A DNA stretch of 64,000 nucleotides from Bradyrhizobium sp. dw_411. Its GTDB lineage: Bacteria > Pseudomonadota > Alphaproteobacteria > Rhizobiales > Xanthobacteraceae. The notes beneath the pieces were generated by a model. That model did no database searches, was not told the origin of the DNA, and worked only from the letters and a program-made list of their open reading frames with translations. Location of the stretch: the NCBI RefSeq assembly GCF_018449695.1, contig NZ_JAAVUY010000014.1, positions 153,790 through 217,789 on the forward strand, given 5' to 3'. Below are positions 27,607 to 36,354 of the stretch, piece after piece. Each line of letters begins with the position of its first letter. Positions within the stretch are counted from its first letter, which is position 1. The position numbers and the translations under genes are program-made.

Positions 27607-27807
27607 GCGCTTCAAGCGATCGGCGCTTCCCGCCCGATCGGACCTGCTGAAATTCGACGAGCATCAATGCGCGCTCGTCGAAACCGGAAAATGGACTTTC
27701 GTCACGCGATTGCCGCTGCAGCTTGCTGCCGTACGTCCTGACAGCATGGGCGGGGGACCGCGGCTGGCTTTTCCTGATCCAATCACGACCGAACGACTGA
27801 CGGTACT

Positions 27808-28683
27808 TTGACAACAACGATTCAGTACATCCTGTCGGGGCTGGCCATCGGTGGCATCTACGCGCTTGTCGCGCTTGGTTTTCACATCATGTGGTCGGCC
27901 GCCCGGGCGGTGAATTTCGCGCATGGCGACACGTTGATGCTCGGCGCGGTTCTCGCCGTGGTTGGCGTGGATGCGGAAATCCCGCTGCCGATCGCTTGCC
28001 TTTTGGGCATCATCGCCGGCGCCGTCTTCGGTGTGCTGCTGGAGCGTTTCGCAATTCGTCCGTTCACGGCGACCAGCAATTCGATCGGCTGGATGCTCAC
28101 CACCATCGCGGTCGGTGTGATGATCGAATCCCTGGCAACGCTGCAATTCGGCGGCTTTTCACGGCCGCTCGCATCTCCGGGGGTCAAGAGCGCGGTCCAC
28201 ATTCTGGGCGCCGGCGTCTATCCGCAGGAACTGGCCATCCCCGTCTTCGCTCTGCTGGTCATGTTCGGATTAAAACTCATGCAGCGCCACACGCTGGTCG
28301 GCCGCGCGATGCAGGCGGTGGCGCATGACAAGCGCGCTGCCGCGCTGATGGGCATCAACGTCAATCGCATCGTTGCCTTTTCATTCGCGCTCGCTTCGCT
28401 GCTGGGAGCCGCGGCCGGCGTACTGGTCGCCCCCGTGATCCAGGTGTCGGCGAGCATGGGCGCGCTGCTCGGCTTGAAAGGTTTTGCGGTCGCCATCATC
28501 GGCGGCATCACCAGCGCCCCGGGCGTCGTCATCAGCGGATTGTGCTTCGGCATCATGGAGAAATTCGTCGAGGGCTACATCTCGACGGCGGCGCGCGAGA
28601 TCATCGGATTCAGCGTGATGATCCTGGTGCTGCTGGCTTTTCCGCATGGACTCTTCGGCAAGCGCGAGGTTCTCAAGGTATGA
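27808..28683 (+). CDS. livH: Branched-chain ABC transporter permease LivH
   Basis: Inner-membrane permease, 291 aa, about eight helices. The LivH signatures GIYALVALGFHIMWSAARAVNFAHGD and GLKGFAVAIIGGI are seen. Starts at TTG 27808; no clear Shine-Dalgarno, and no ATG earlier in frame. The stop overlaps the ATG of the permease-ATPase fusion as ATGA, so the two are coupled. A 200-bp gap without a gene separates it from livK. Confidence 0.9.
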   Translation: MTTTIQYILSGLAIGGIYALVALGFHIMWSAARAVNFAHGDTLMLGAVLAVVGVDAEIPLPIACLLGIIAGAVFGVLLERFAIRPFTATSNSIGWMLTTIAVGVMIESLATLQFGGFSRPLASPGVKSAVHILGAGVYPQELAIPVFALLVMFGLKLMQRHTLVGRAMQAVAHDKRAAALMGINVNRIVAFSFALASLLGAAAGVLVAPVIQVSASMGALLGLKGFAVAIIGGITSAPGVVISGLCFGIMEKFVEGYISTAAREIIGFSVMILVLLAFPHGLFGKREVLKV

Positions 28684-30476
28684 GATATCTCGCACCCGTT
28701 TGTTTTTTTATTTTTGCGGCGATCCTCGTCGCCGTGCCGCTGACGGCCGGCAATGAGTACGAGCTGCGTTTGTTCATGCTCTTCCTGATCTACGGGATTA
28801 TCGCGGTAGGTCTCAACGTCCTCGTCGGTTTGGCCGGGCTGGTATCTCTGGGACAGGCCGGGCTGTTTGCATTGGGATCCTATTCGGGCGCTATCCTTTC
28901 CACCCGACTGGGTTTTGACATCGTCGGCTCCTGCATCGGCGCCGCCATCATCTCCGGTCTGTTCGGCGTATTGCTGGCCTATCCGACGGTGCGGGTCCGC
29001 GGCGTCTATCTCGCGGTCGTGACGATCGCCTTCGGTATCATCGTCGAGAACGTTGCGATCGAGTGGCAGTCGCTGACCGGCGGCACAACCGGACTGAGTT
29101 CGATTCCGAAGCCGAATATTCTCGGCATCAGGCTGTCGGGCTTCGCGTTCTACGGCGTGCTTGCCGTAACGCTTTTCGTATTTACGCTGCTGATCCATAA
29201 CCTGAAGATATCCCGTTTCGGCCGGACCATGCTGGCGGTCGCACAGAGCGAAACGGCGTCCCGCGCGCTCGGCATCAACTCGACGGGCCTGCGCACGCTG
29301 GCATTCGTGATCTCCGCGGTGACAGCCGGCATCGCCGGAACATTCTATTCGTTTCTCAACTCGTATATTTCGCCGGATATCTTCACGTTTTCCGACAGCG
29401 TCCGCTTTCTCCTGATGGTCATCCTCGGCGGCGCCGGCTCGACCTTTGGCCCGGTGATCGGCGCTTATCTTCTGACCTACCTTCCCGAGTACCTGCAGCA
29501 GTTTCAGCTCTGGCAGAAATTTGCTTACGGTGCGCTGTTGCTGGTTGTGATGTTCGCACTGCCACGCGGAATCGTCGGCACCTTGCAATGGGCATTCAAT
29601 CGCCTGCGGCCGCCTGCCCCCGCACTTGCTGCCACGGAAGGTCTGCCTGTCGAGACGACGCTGCGCCACGAGAAAAAGATGCTGGCCGCCGAACTGGTGG
29701 CAACCGCCCTGACGGTTCGCTTTGGTGGGCTGAGCGCACTTTCGAACGCTTCCCTGCGCGTCAAGGGCGGGGAAATCCATGCGCTGATCGGCCCGAATGG
29801 CGCCGGGAAATCGACGTTCGTCAACACCATCTCCGGATTTTACCGGCCCGACGAAGGCCGCTGCGAACTCGATGGTGTCGAACTGACGGGCCGCCGATCG
29901 CTCGATATCGCGCGGCTTGGTCTCGCCCGGACATTCCAGAACACCGAATTGTTCGGCGAAATGAGCGTTCTGGAAAATGTCATGGCGGGTTACGACCAGC
30001 GCCTGACCTACGGGCTCACGCAGGCGCTGCTCCGCACGCCAAAAATGCGCCGCGAAGAGCGTGAGTGCCGCCAGACCGCCATCGGCCTGCTCGCGTTTGT
30101 CGGTCTCTCGCAATACGCCAACGAGGAAGCGCGCTTCCTGCCGTTCGGCCTGCAACGCCGTCTCGAAATCGCCCGCGCGCTGGCCGGCAGGCCGCGGCTG
30201 CTGTTGCTTGACGAGCCCGCTGCCGGCCTGACGACCCAGGAGATCGACGACCTCGAGGCGATGGTGCGCCGTATCGCGGCGCTGGGCGTGTCAATATTGC
30301 TGATCGAGCATCATGTCGATCTGATCATGGCGCTGGCCGATCACGTCACCGTGCTGGATTACGGCCAGGTCATCGCAAGCGATAATCCCACAGCGATCCA
30401 GGACGATCCGCGCGTCATCGAGGCCTATTTCGGTGCACCGCTCGATCGCGCCGCTGCCGTCGGGGCCGGCGCATGA
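28680..30476 (+). CDS. livMG: Fused LivM permease-LivG ATPase
   Basis: 598-aa single chain. Residues 1-310 are a LivM permease (GLNVLVGLAGLVSLGQAGLFALG; RFLLMVILGGAGSTFGPVIGAY); a Pro/Ala linker follows; the LivG ATPase starts near 335 with Walker A GPNGAGKST at about 371-379, an LQRRLEIARAL signature in which the usual LSGGQ is replaced by LPFGLQ, and Walker B LLLLDEPAAGL. Fusions of this type are common in Bradyrhizobium. It overlaps livH and livF by 4 bp each. The frame is open upstream to 28542, but that part shadows livH. Confidence 0.92.
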   Translation: MRYLAPVCFFIFAAILVAVPLTAGNEYELRLFMLFLIYGIIAVGLNVLVGLAGLVSLGQAGLFALGSYSGAILSTRLGFDIVGSCIGAAIISGLFGVLLAYPTVRVRGVYLAVVTIAFGIIVENVAIEWQSLTGGTTGLSSIPKPNILGIRLSGFAFYGVLAVTLFVFTLLIHNLKISRFGRTMLAVAQSETASRALGINSTGLRTLAFVISAVTAGIAGTFYSFLNSYISPDIFTFSDSVRFLLMVILGGAGSTFGPVIGAYLLTYLPEYLQQFQLWQKFAYGALLLVVMFALPRGIVGTLQWAFNRLRPPAPALAATEGLPVETTLRHEKKMLAAELVATALTVRFGGLSALSNASLRVKGGEIHALIGPNGAGKSTFVNTISGFYRPDEGRCELDGVELTGRRSLDIARLGLARTFQNTELFGEMSVLENVMAGYDQRLTYGLTQALLRTPKMRREERECRQTAIGLLAFVGLSQYANEEARFLPFGLQRRLEIARALAGRPRLLLLDEPAAGLTTQEIDDLEAMVRRIAALGVSILLIEHHVDLIMALADHVTVLDYGQVIASDNPTAIQDDPRVIEAYFGAPLDRAAAVGAGA

Positions 30477-31231
30477 GCGATATCCTGCTTGAGATTCAAA
30501 ATCTCGAATTGCGCTATGGCGCGGCCGTCGCGGTGCGGGATATTTCGCTCAAGGTGAAACGCGGCCAGCTTGTTGCCGTCATAGGGAACAACGGCGCCGG
30601 CAAGTCGTCGATGGTACGCGGAGCCACAGGGCTGGTGCGGCCTTCCGGCGGCAAGGTGTTTTTTCGCGGCGAGGATACCACGACACTCCGCGCCGACCGC
30701 AAGGCCGCGCGCGGCCTCGTGATGGTACCGGAAGGCCGGCTGCTGTTCCCCGATCAAACCGTCGAGGACAATCTGATACTTGGCGCCTATCTCCGTGGCG
30801 GCCTGAAAAGCGAAGGCTCGCGCGCCACGCTCGACAGGGTCCTTGAACTATTTCCACGCCTCCGCGAGCGCATGCAGCAGCAGGCTGGAAGCCTGTCGGG
30901 CGGCGAACAGCAGATGCTGGCGATTGCACGCGGCTTGATGGGTCAACCTGAACTGCTCGTGATCGATGAGGTCTCGCTCGGGTTGGCTCCCAAGATCGTC
31001 GATCAACTGATGAAGGTACTGGCCGCGCTCAATCAGGAAGGACTAACGATCCTTCTGGTGGAACAACTCGCATCCTATGCACTGGCGATCGCCGATTACG
31101 GCTTTGTCGTCGCCAATGGGCGCATCGCCCATGAAGGCTCCAGCACCGCATTGTCACATAACCCCGACGTGATCGAAGCCTTTCTCGGCAAGAAAAAATC
31201 TACCCCTGTCCCCACGAAGCCCAAGGAGTAA
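30473..31231 (+). CDS. livF: Branched-chain ABC transporter ATP-binding protein LivF
   Basis: 252-aa ATPase; Walker A GNNGAGKSS, signature LSGGEQQMLAIARGL, and the Walker B region PELLVIDEVSLGLAP are typical. The second ATPase of the heterodimer with the LivG half of the fusion. ATGA overlap with the preceding gene. Directly followed by the cyclase gene after 2 bp. Confidence 0.93.
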   Translation: MSDILLEIQNLELRYGAAVAVRDISLKVKRGQLVAVIGNNGAGKSSMVRGATGLVRPSGGKVFFRGEDTTTLRADRKAARGLVMVPEGRLLFPDQTVEDNLILGAYLRGGLKSEGSRATLDRVLELFPRLRERMQQQAGSLSGGEQQMLAIARGLMGQPELLVIDEVSLGLAPKIVDQLMKVLAALNQEGLTILLVEQLASYALAIADYGFVVANGRIAHEGSSTALSHNPDVIEAFLGKKKSTPVPTKPKE

Positions 31232-31233
31232 CC

Positions 31234-31932
31234 ATGGCTCAACGTATCGTCGACCTCAGCCTCACCATCGAAGACAACATGCCCGCGCACAAGCTGTTTC
31301 AGCGCCCGGTCATTGCCCTGCACATGAGCCACGAAAGCACCAAGGCTGCTAACCTTGGCGTACCCGGCGATCCCATGACGTTCCAGACCAATTTCATCGC
31401 CATGCTCGATCACGTGGGAACGCATGTCGACGCCTATCGTCACGTCAATCCGAAGGGCGCCCCGGTCGACGAGATGCCACTGGAGACGTTCATGGGCAAA
31501 GCCGTCTGTTTCGATCTCCAGCACATTCCGGATCTCGGGGATATCACCGCTGCAGATATGGAAACGGCGGAAAAGAAGGCCGGCGTCAAGGTGGATGGCC
31601 ACATCGTGTTGCTCTGCACCGGCTTCCACAAGCGCAACTATCCGTCGATGGATTCGGTCTGGAAAAATCCGTTGCTGACGGTTGAGGCGACGCGATGGCT
31701 GTACGATCGCAAATCGAAGATGCACGGCGTCGAAGGTCCTTCGACCGACAAGCCGACCGACAACATCTTTGCGCAGCATCGGCTGTGCCGCGATCTCGGC
31801 ATCAGCCATTGGGAGTGGCTGGTCAACCTTGAAGAGCTCCTCGGCAAGGGAGAATTCCAGTTCTTCGGCGTGCCGTTGAAGTTCAAGGGCGGTTCCGGCT
31901 CACCGGTACGCGCCTTTGCGGTCCTGAACTGA
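31234..31932 (+). CDS. Cyclase-family metal hydrolase (kynurenine formamidase/isatin hydrolase-like)
   Basis: 232-aa metalloenzyme of the cyclase superfamily. The metal-binding motif is DHVGTHVDAYRHVNPKG, the HxGTHxDxxxH pattern; a later HGVEGPSTDKPTDN segment resembles the second active-site loop. Members hydrolyse N-formylkynurenine, isatin and other cyclic or linear amides. It starts 2 bp after livF with AAGGAGTAACC upstream, placing it in the importer operon. Which substrate cannot be said; an amide or imide imported by the Liv system fits. Confidence 0.85.
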   Translation: MAQRIVDLSLTIEDNMPAHKLFQRPVIALHMSHESTKAANLGVPGDPMTFQTNFIAMLDHVGTHVDAYRHVNPKGAPVDEMPLETFMGKAVCFDLQHIPDLGDITAADMETAEKKAGVKVDGHIVLLCTGFHKRNYPSMDSVWKNPLLTVEATRWLYDRKSKMHGVEGPSTDKPTDNIFAQHRLCRDLGISHWEWLVNLEELLGKGEFQFFGVPLKFKGGSGSPVRAFAVLN

Positions 31933-32022
31933 CCGCCCGCTCCAACGCGACGGCGAGGTAAAGCCATATAACGAGAAGGTCCGGGAGATATGTTCTTCCG
32001 GGCCTCAACCGGGGCCAGAAAC

Positions 32023-33429
32023 ATGTCCAGCGAATTTGACACCATGAGTGCGATGGAGATGCGCCGGCGTATCGCCGCCAGGGAGATATCACCGGTCGAT
32101 GTCACACGTCGGGCGCTGGCCAAAGCCGAAGCGACCCAATCGACGCTCAATGCATTTTATATTCTGATGCCGGAACAGGCCCTCGCCGCGGCGAAAGTCG
32201 CTGAAGACGCCGTCATGAAGGGGGCGCCTCTCGGGGCGATCCATGGCATCCCATTTTCGACCAAGGATCTGATCGCCGTCAAAGGCGTTGGCTACGCCTC
32301 GGGCTCGCGCACCATGGCGGGCAACGTCGCCACGGTTGATGCACCCTCGGTCGAACGCGCCAAGGCGGCCGGCGGCATCCTGATCGGCAAGACCACGACG
32401 AGCGAGTTCGGCTGTAAGCCGGTGGGCGACAGTCCGCTGACCGGTATCACGCGCAATCCCTGGAATCTGGCGAAGACGCCGGGCGGATCGAGCGCCGGAG
32501 CGGCGGCTTCCGTGGCGGCCGGCATCACGCCGTTCGCGTTGGGAACGGACGGCGGAGGATCCATTCGCATCCCCGCCTCGTTCACCGGCCTGTCAGGCCT
32601 CAAGGGACAATTCGGGCGGGTCCCGGTGTGGCCGACCTCAGCGACACCCACGCTGGCGCATGTCGGGCCGCTGGCCAGATCGGTAACGGATACGGCGTTG
32701 TTGTTCTCGGTGATCGCGGGCTTCGACCGCCGCGATCCAGCCGGTGTCGCAGGCCCGGTACCCGATGTGCTCGGCGCTTCACGCGCCTCCGTCGCAGGAT
32801 TGAAAGTCGCTTACAGTGCCACGCTGGGATACGCGCGGCCCGATCCCGAAGTCCTGAAACTTACCGATCGTGCGGCCCGCACATTCGAGGAGCTCGGATG
32901 CCAGGTCGATCAGGTCGAGAACGTCTTTGAAGCCGATCCTGCCGATCTGTGGACAGCCGAGTTCTACGCGGGCGTCGGAATTCGCCTCCGCTCGTTCATG
33001 GAAAATCAGCGGGAATTGCTGGATCCCGCTGTCGCCGATGTGCTTGCGCCGGCGCTCGATCAGGAGATGCGGGATTATTACACCAAGGTTTTTGCCCGCT
33101 ACGCCTTGCGGGACCACGTTCGCGGCTTTTTTGAAAAGTATGACATCCTGATTTCGCCTACTCTCCCCGTGACGTCGCTGGATGCCGGCAAGAATATTCC
33201 GGATGCGCTAACCGACCGGAATCTCGTTTCCTGGGTTTACTATACCTATCCGTTCAACCTGACGGGCCATCCAGCAGCCTCGGTTTGCGCCGGACTGGCC
33301 TCTGACGGCATGCCGGTGGGACTGCAGATCATCGGCCGCTCACACCGGGAAGAAGATGTCATCCGCGCCGCGGCCGCCTTTGAACGAACATTCGACCGAG
33401 GTTACAACGTCAAGCCGTTTGAATATTGA
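32023..33429 (+). CDS. Amidase-signature family amidohydrolase
   Basis: Ser-Ser-Lys amidase, about 468 aa. Lys in FSTKDLIAVKG, cis-Ser in TPGGSSAGAAASVAAG and the nucleophile Ser in GTDGGGSIRIPASFTG are all present. ATG 32023 is preferred by family length; ATG 31990 with a close GGGAG is possible. Last gene of the Liv-cyclase-amidase operon, so the pathway would import a compound, open a ring or remove an acyl group, then release ammonia or an amine (inference). Confidence 0.88.
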   Translation: MSSEFDTMSAMEMRRRIAAREISPVDVTRRALAKAEATQSTLNAFYILMPEQALAAAKVAEDAVMKGAPLGAIHGIPFSTKDLIAVKGVGYASGSRTMAGNVATVDAPSVERAKAAGGILIGKTTTSEFGCKPVGDSPLTGITRNPWNLAKTPGGSSAGAAASVAAGITPFALGTDGGGSIRIPASFTGLSGLKGQFGRVPVWPTSATPTLAHVGPLARSVTDTALLFSVIAGFDRRDPAGVAGPVPDVLGASRASVAGLKVAYSATLGYARPDPEVLKLTDRAARTFEELGCQVDQVENVFEADPADLWTAEFYAGVGIRLRSFMENQRELLDPAVADVLAPALDQEMRDYYTKVFARYALRDHVRGFFEKYDILISPTLPVTSLDAGKNIPDALTDRNLVSWVYYTYPFNLTGHPAASVCAGLASDGMPVGLQIIGRSHREEDVIRAAAAFERTFDRGYNVKPFEY

Positions 33430-33458
33430 AACGGCTCTCCGCTGTTGGATTCGCTTCA

Positions 33459-33758
33459 TCACTTGACCGGGAAATGCACCATGGAGACGCCGCCGGACGC
33501 GTAGTTGGGGACATCGCCCGCAACGGCCTTTCCTTCCGGCGATCCGAGCGCGCTCATCAACGCCGCTTCGCTTTCGAAGTCGGCCTCGAACACGCAGAAC
33601 GGCGCCTTGCCGGGCCCCAGCGGCTTGACGTCGAACGCGTAGGTGGCTGATTTCAGGCCCGGAAGCTTGTGCGCCAGCGGCACGTGGGTCTCGACATAGT
33701 ACTTTTTGAAATGCGCCGGGTCTTTCGGCTCGTTGTATGTGACCAGCATTCTGTGCAT
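33459..33758 (-). CDS. EthD family protein
   Basis: 99-aa ferredoxin-like-fold (dimeric alpha-beta barrel) protein. The opening MHRMLVTYNEPKDPAHFKKYY and AHKLPGLKSATYAF match the EthD group first seen with the ETBE-degradation P450; many members have unknown roles. ATG 33758 has GGGAGGAA 7 bp upstream. Convergent with the amidase gene with 29 bp between them; not clearly part of the methanol island that starts just after it. Confidence 0.8.
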   Translation of the reverse strand: MHRMLVTYNEPKDPAHFKKYYVETHVPLAHKLPGLKSATYAFDVKPLGPGKAPFCVFEADFESEAALMSALGSPEGKAVAGDVPNYASGGVSMVHFPVK

Positions 33759-33927
33759 TGGCTTCCTCCCGGCTTGTTTTGACGCGCCTGTTAGCGGCTG
33801 CTCACACAATCATAGCATGGCCACGACCCGCAAGGCCTGCGCTGCCGGAATGGCCGGCAGCGGGACCACGCGAATCAAAAGCCCGGCGGATCGAAAGCCC
33901 GCGATGGTGTAACCTGTGCGGTCGTCG

Positions 33928-34491
33928 TCAGGCCGCTTTGGCTTTCGCCACATGACCGGCGATCGCATCCATCAGCACCGGCGACAGGCAATCATAGGGC
34001 TCAAGCCCGAGCTCCTTGAGGCGCGCCCGGATCGCGGGCATCTCCGACGGATTGACCCCGGTCTCGATCACCGAGGATACGAACGCCGCAAAGCCCGGGG
34101 CCGCCGAGCCGCCTTCGGTGAAGAGTTCGGGATGGATGAAGTCCAGACCGTAGAACGGATGCGCCTTGTTCTCGATGCGGCCGTACATGTGGGTGCCGCA
34201 CACCTTGCAGGCGTGCCGCTGGATGGTCTTGGAGGGATCGACGATGTGAAGCTTGTCGCCGTTCTCCAGCACAGTGACGTTCTCGCGCGGAACCACCGCA
34301 ATGACCGAGAAGACCGCGCCTTCCGGTTTCCAGCACTGGCTGCAACCGCAGGCGTGATTGTGGGCAACGTCGCCCTTGACGCCGACCTTGACCTGCTTGT
34401 CCTTGCATTTGCAGACCAGGGTGCCGCCCGCAAAATGGCCGGAACCCTTCTTGACCCCGTTGTCAACCGATGGATGGATGTGAACAGTCAT
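33928..34491 (-). CDS. gfa: Glutathione-dependent formaldehyde-activating enzyme
   Basis: Zinc protein that promotes formation of S-hydroxymethylglutathione from formaldehyde and glutathione, 187 aa. Zinc-ligand cysteines lie in TLVCKCKDK, ACGCSQCW and HACKVCGTHMYG. ATG 34491 follows AAGGAGG. Downstream of the dehydrogenase gene with a 37-bp gap, the pair forming the second part of the xoxF-xoxG-dehydrogenase-gfa order reported for Bradyrhizobium methanol clusters. Confidence 0.92.
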   Translation of the reverse strand: MTVHIHPSVDNGVKKGSGHFAGGTLVCKCKDKQVKVGVKGDVAHNHACGCSQCWKPEGAVFSVIAVVPRENVTVLENGDKLHIVDPSKTIQRHACKVCGTHMYGRIENKAHPFYGLDFIHPELFTEGGSAAPGFAAFVSSVIETGVNPSEMPAIRARLKELGLEPYDCLSPVLMDAIAGHVAKAKAA

Positions 34492-34528
34492 AGGTCTATC
34501 CTCCTTGTGTTTGACGTTTGTTTGGACT

Positions 34529-35638
34529 TCAGAACACCACAACCGAACGGATCGACTTGCCTTCGTGCATGAGATCGAACCCCTTGTTGATTTCCTCGAG
34601 CTTGAGGACGTGGGTAATCATCGGGTCGATCTCGATCTTTCCGTTCATGTACCAATCGACGATTTTCGGCACATCCGTGCGGCCGCGCGCGCCGCCGAAG
34701 GCCGAACCCTTCCAGACCCGGCCGGTGACCAGTTGAAATGGCCGCGTGGCGATTTCCTTGCCGGCTTCCGCGACGCCGATCACGACCGAAACACCCCAGC
34801 CGCGATGGCAGGCTTCCAGCGCCTGCCGCATCACAGTGGTGTTGCCGGTGCAATCAAAAGTGTAATCGGCGCCGCCATCGGTCAGTCCGACCAGATGCTG
34901 TACGATATCGCCTTCGACCTTCTTCGGATTGACGAAGTGCGTCATGCCGAAGCGGCGGCCCCATTCTTCCTTGGAGTCATTGATATCGACGCCGACGATC
35001 TTGTCGGCGCCGACCATCCGCGCGCCCTGGATCACGTTGAGGCCGATGCCGCCGAGACCGAACACCACCACGTTGGAGCCCGGCGTCACCTTGGCGGTAT
35101 TGACCACCGCGCCGACGCCGGTGGTGACGCCGCAGCCGATGTAGCAGCTCTTGTCGAACGGCGCGTCTTCGCGAATTTTGGCGACCGCGATCTCCGGCAA
35201 CACCGTGAAATTCGAAAACGTCGAACAGCCCATGTAATGGAAGATCGGCTTGCCCTTGTGGCTGAAGCGCGAGGTGCCGTCGGGCATCACGCCCTTGCCC
35301 TGCGTCGCGCGAATCTGGGTGCACAAATTGGTCTTCTGGCTGAGGCAGCTTTTGCACTGCCGGCATTCCGGCGTGTAAAGTGGGATCACATGGTCGCCCG
35401 GCTTGACCGAGGTGACACCGGGGCCGACCTCACGAACGATGCCCGCTCCCTCATGGCCGAGGATCGACGGAAAGATTCCTTCGCTGTCGAAACCGTCCAG
35501 CGTGTAGGCGTCGGTGTGGCAGATTCCGGTCGCCTTGATCTCGACCAGCACTTCGCCCGCTTTCGGACCTTCCAGATCGAGCTCGACGATTTCGAGCGGC
35601 TTTTTGGCTTCGAACGCGACTGCGGCGCGTGTTTTCAT
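34529..35638 (-). CDS. frmA: S-(hydroxymethyl)glutathione dehydrogenase (class III alcohol dehydrogenase)
   Basis: NAD-dependent zinc enzyme oxidising S-hydroxymethylglutathione to S-formylglutathione, 369 aa. Structural-zinc cysteines CRQCKSCLSQKTNLC, catalytic zinc region GICHTDAYTLDG, GHEGAGIV and Rossmann GLGGIGLNV are intact. Also called flhA or gdfALDH in rhizobia. Divergence of the reading direction is the same as xoxFG and gfa, 89 bp behind the cytochrome gene. Its next partner fghA is 8 kb away in this island. Confidence 0.95.
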   Translation of the reverse strand: MKTRAAVAFEAKKPLEIVELDLEGPKAGEVLVEIKATGICHTDAYTLDGFDSEGIFPSILGHEGAGIVREVGPGVTSVKPGDHVIPLYTPECRQCKSCLSQKTNLCTQIRATQGKGVMPDGTSRFSHKGKPIFHYMGCSTFSNFTVLPEIAVAKIREDAPFDKSCYIGCGVTTGVGAVVNTAKVTPGSNVVVFGLGGIGLNVIQGARMVGADKIVGVDINDSKEEWGRRFGMTHFVNPKKVEGDIVQHLVGLTDGGADYTFDCTGNTTVMRQALEACHRGWGVSVVIGVAEAGKEIATRPFQLVTGRVWKGSAFGGARGRTDVPKIVDWYMNGKIEIDPMITHVLKLEEINKGFDLMHEGKSIRSVVVF

Positions 35639-35726
35639 TTCATGCTCCTGTTGGGCTCTTGACGATAAAATCTGTCGTCACCCGCGCCGCTCGTTCCCGA
35701 TTTTCCCAATTCTTTGTGTCTTGCCG

Positions 35727-36254
35727 TCATTTGATCCCCGTACAACTGGCCTCGGCCTGTTTGATGGCCTCGGTCTTGTCTTCATGTTTCGGCGGACGGC
35801 CGCCTGGAATCGCATCGTTGGCGCGGGCGCGCAGGTAGACGTAGATGTCGTCGAGATAGCACATCACATTCGCATTTGTCGCGAATGACGGCATCACCTT
35901 GTCATTGGCGGCATCGACATTCTTGCGGCCGTTGGTGACGATATTGTTGAAGTCGACATAGCTCATCGTCTTCAAGGAAGCCGCGAGCGCGGGGGCATAG
36001 CTCGATCCCTCGCCGTTCGGGCCGTGACAGACATGGCAGTCCGAATGATAGCGGCGAAAGCCCGAATAGGTGTACCAGTCGACGGTGCCGTCCTCGCCCA
36101 TCTTGTAGGTCGGGTTGCCGCCCTTGTCGGCGTATTTGCCGTCGTCGGATGAGACGATGGCGGGATCGCCCGATCCGTCGGCGCGGACGGTGGCGGCGGT
36201 TGCCGAAATCACACCAGGAATAATCAGCAGCAATTTCCAGTTACAGATGCTCAC
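35727..36254 (-). CDS. xoxG: Periplasmic c-type cytochrome of methanol oxidation (XoxG-like)
   Basis: Electron acceptor of the XoxF enzyme. 175 aa with signal peptide ending ADGSG; one haem site DCHVCHGPNG (Cys73, Cys76, His77); axial Met121 in KVMPSFA; further Cys132 and Cys171, giving the four-cysteine pattern of the methanol-metabolism cytochrome family. Unlike soluble cytochrome c of respiration, this family has the YTYSGFRRYHSDCHVC lead-in seen here. Follows xoxF by 100 bp in the same direction. Confidence 0.9.
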   Translation of the reverse strand: MSICNWKLLLIIPGVISATAATVRADGSGDPAIVSSDDGKYADKGGNPTYKMGEDGTVDWYTYSGFRRYHSDCHVCHGPNGEGSSYAPALAASLKTMSYVDFNNIVTNGRKNVDAANDKVMPSFATNANVMCYLDDIYVYLRARANDAIPGGRPPKHEDKTEAIKQAEASCTGIK

Positions 36255-36354
36255 GTAACGTCCTCATTCACTTCGCAGCCAGTTCGGAACAGAATCGGCG
36301 CGCAGCAGGGCAGCGGCGCGCCGATCCAGGATCATCTCTCCGTGACGTCGCGGC

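Noticed and set aside
28575..30155. 526-codon reverse-strand frame across the livMG fusion
   Set aside because: Antisense shadow of the LivM-LivG coding region; composition and lack of motifs argue against it.
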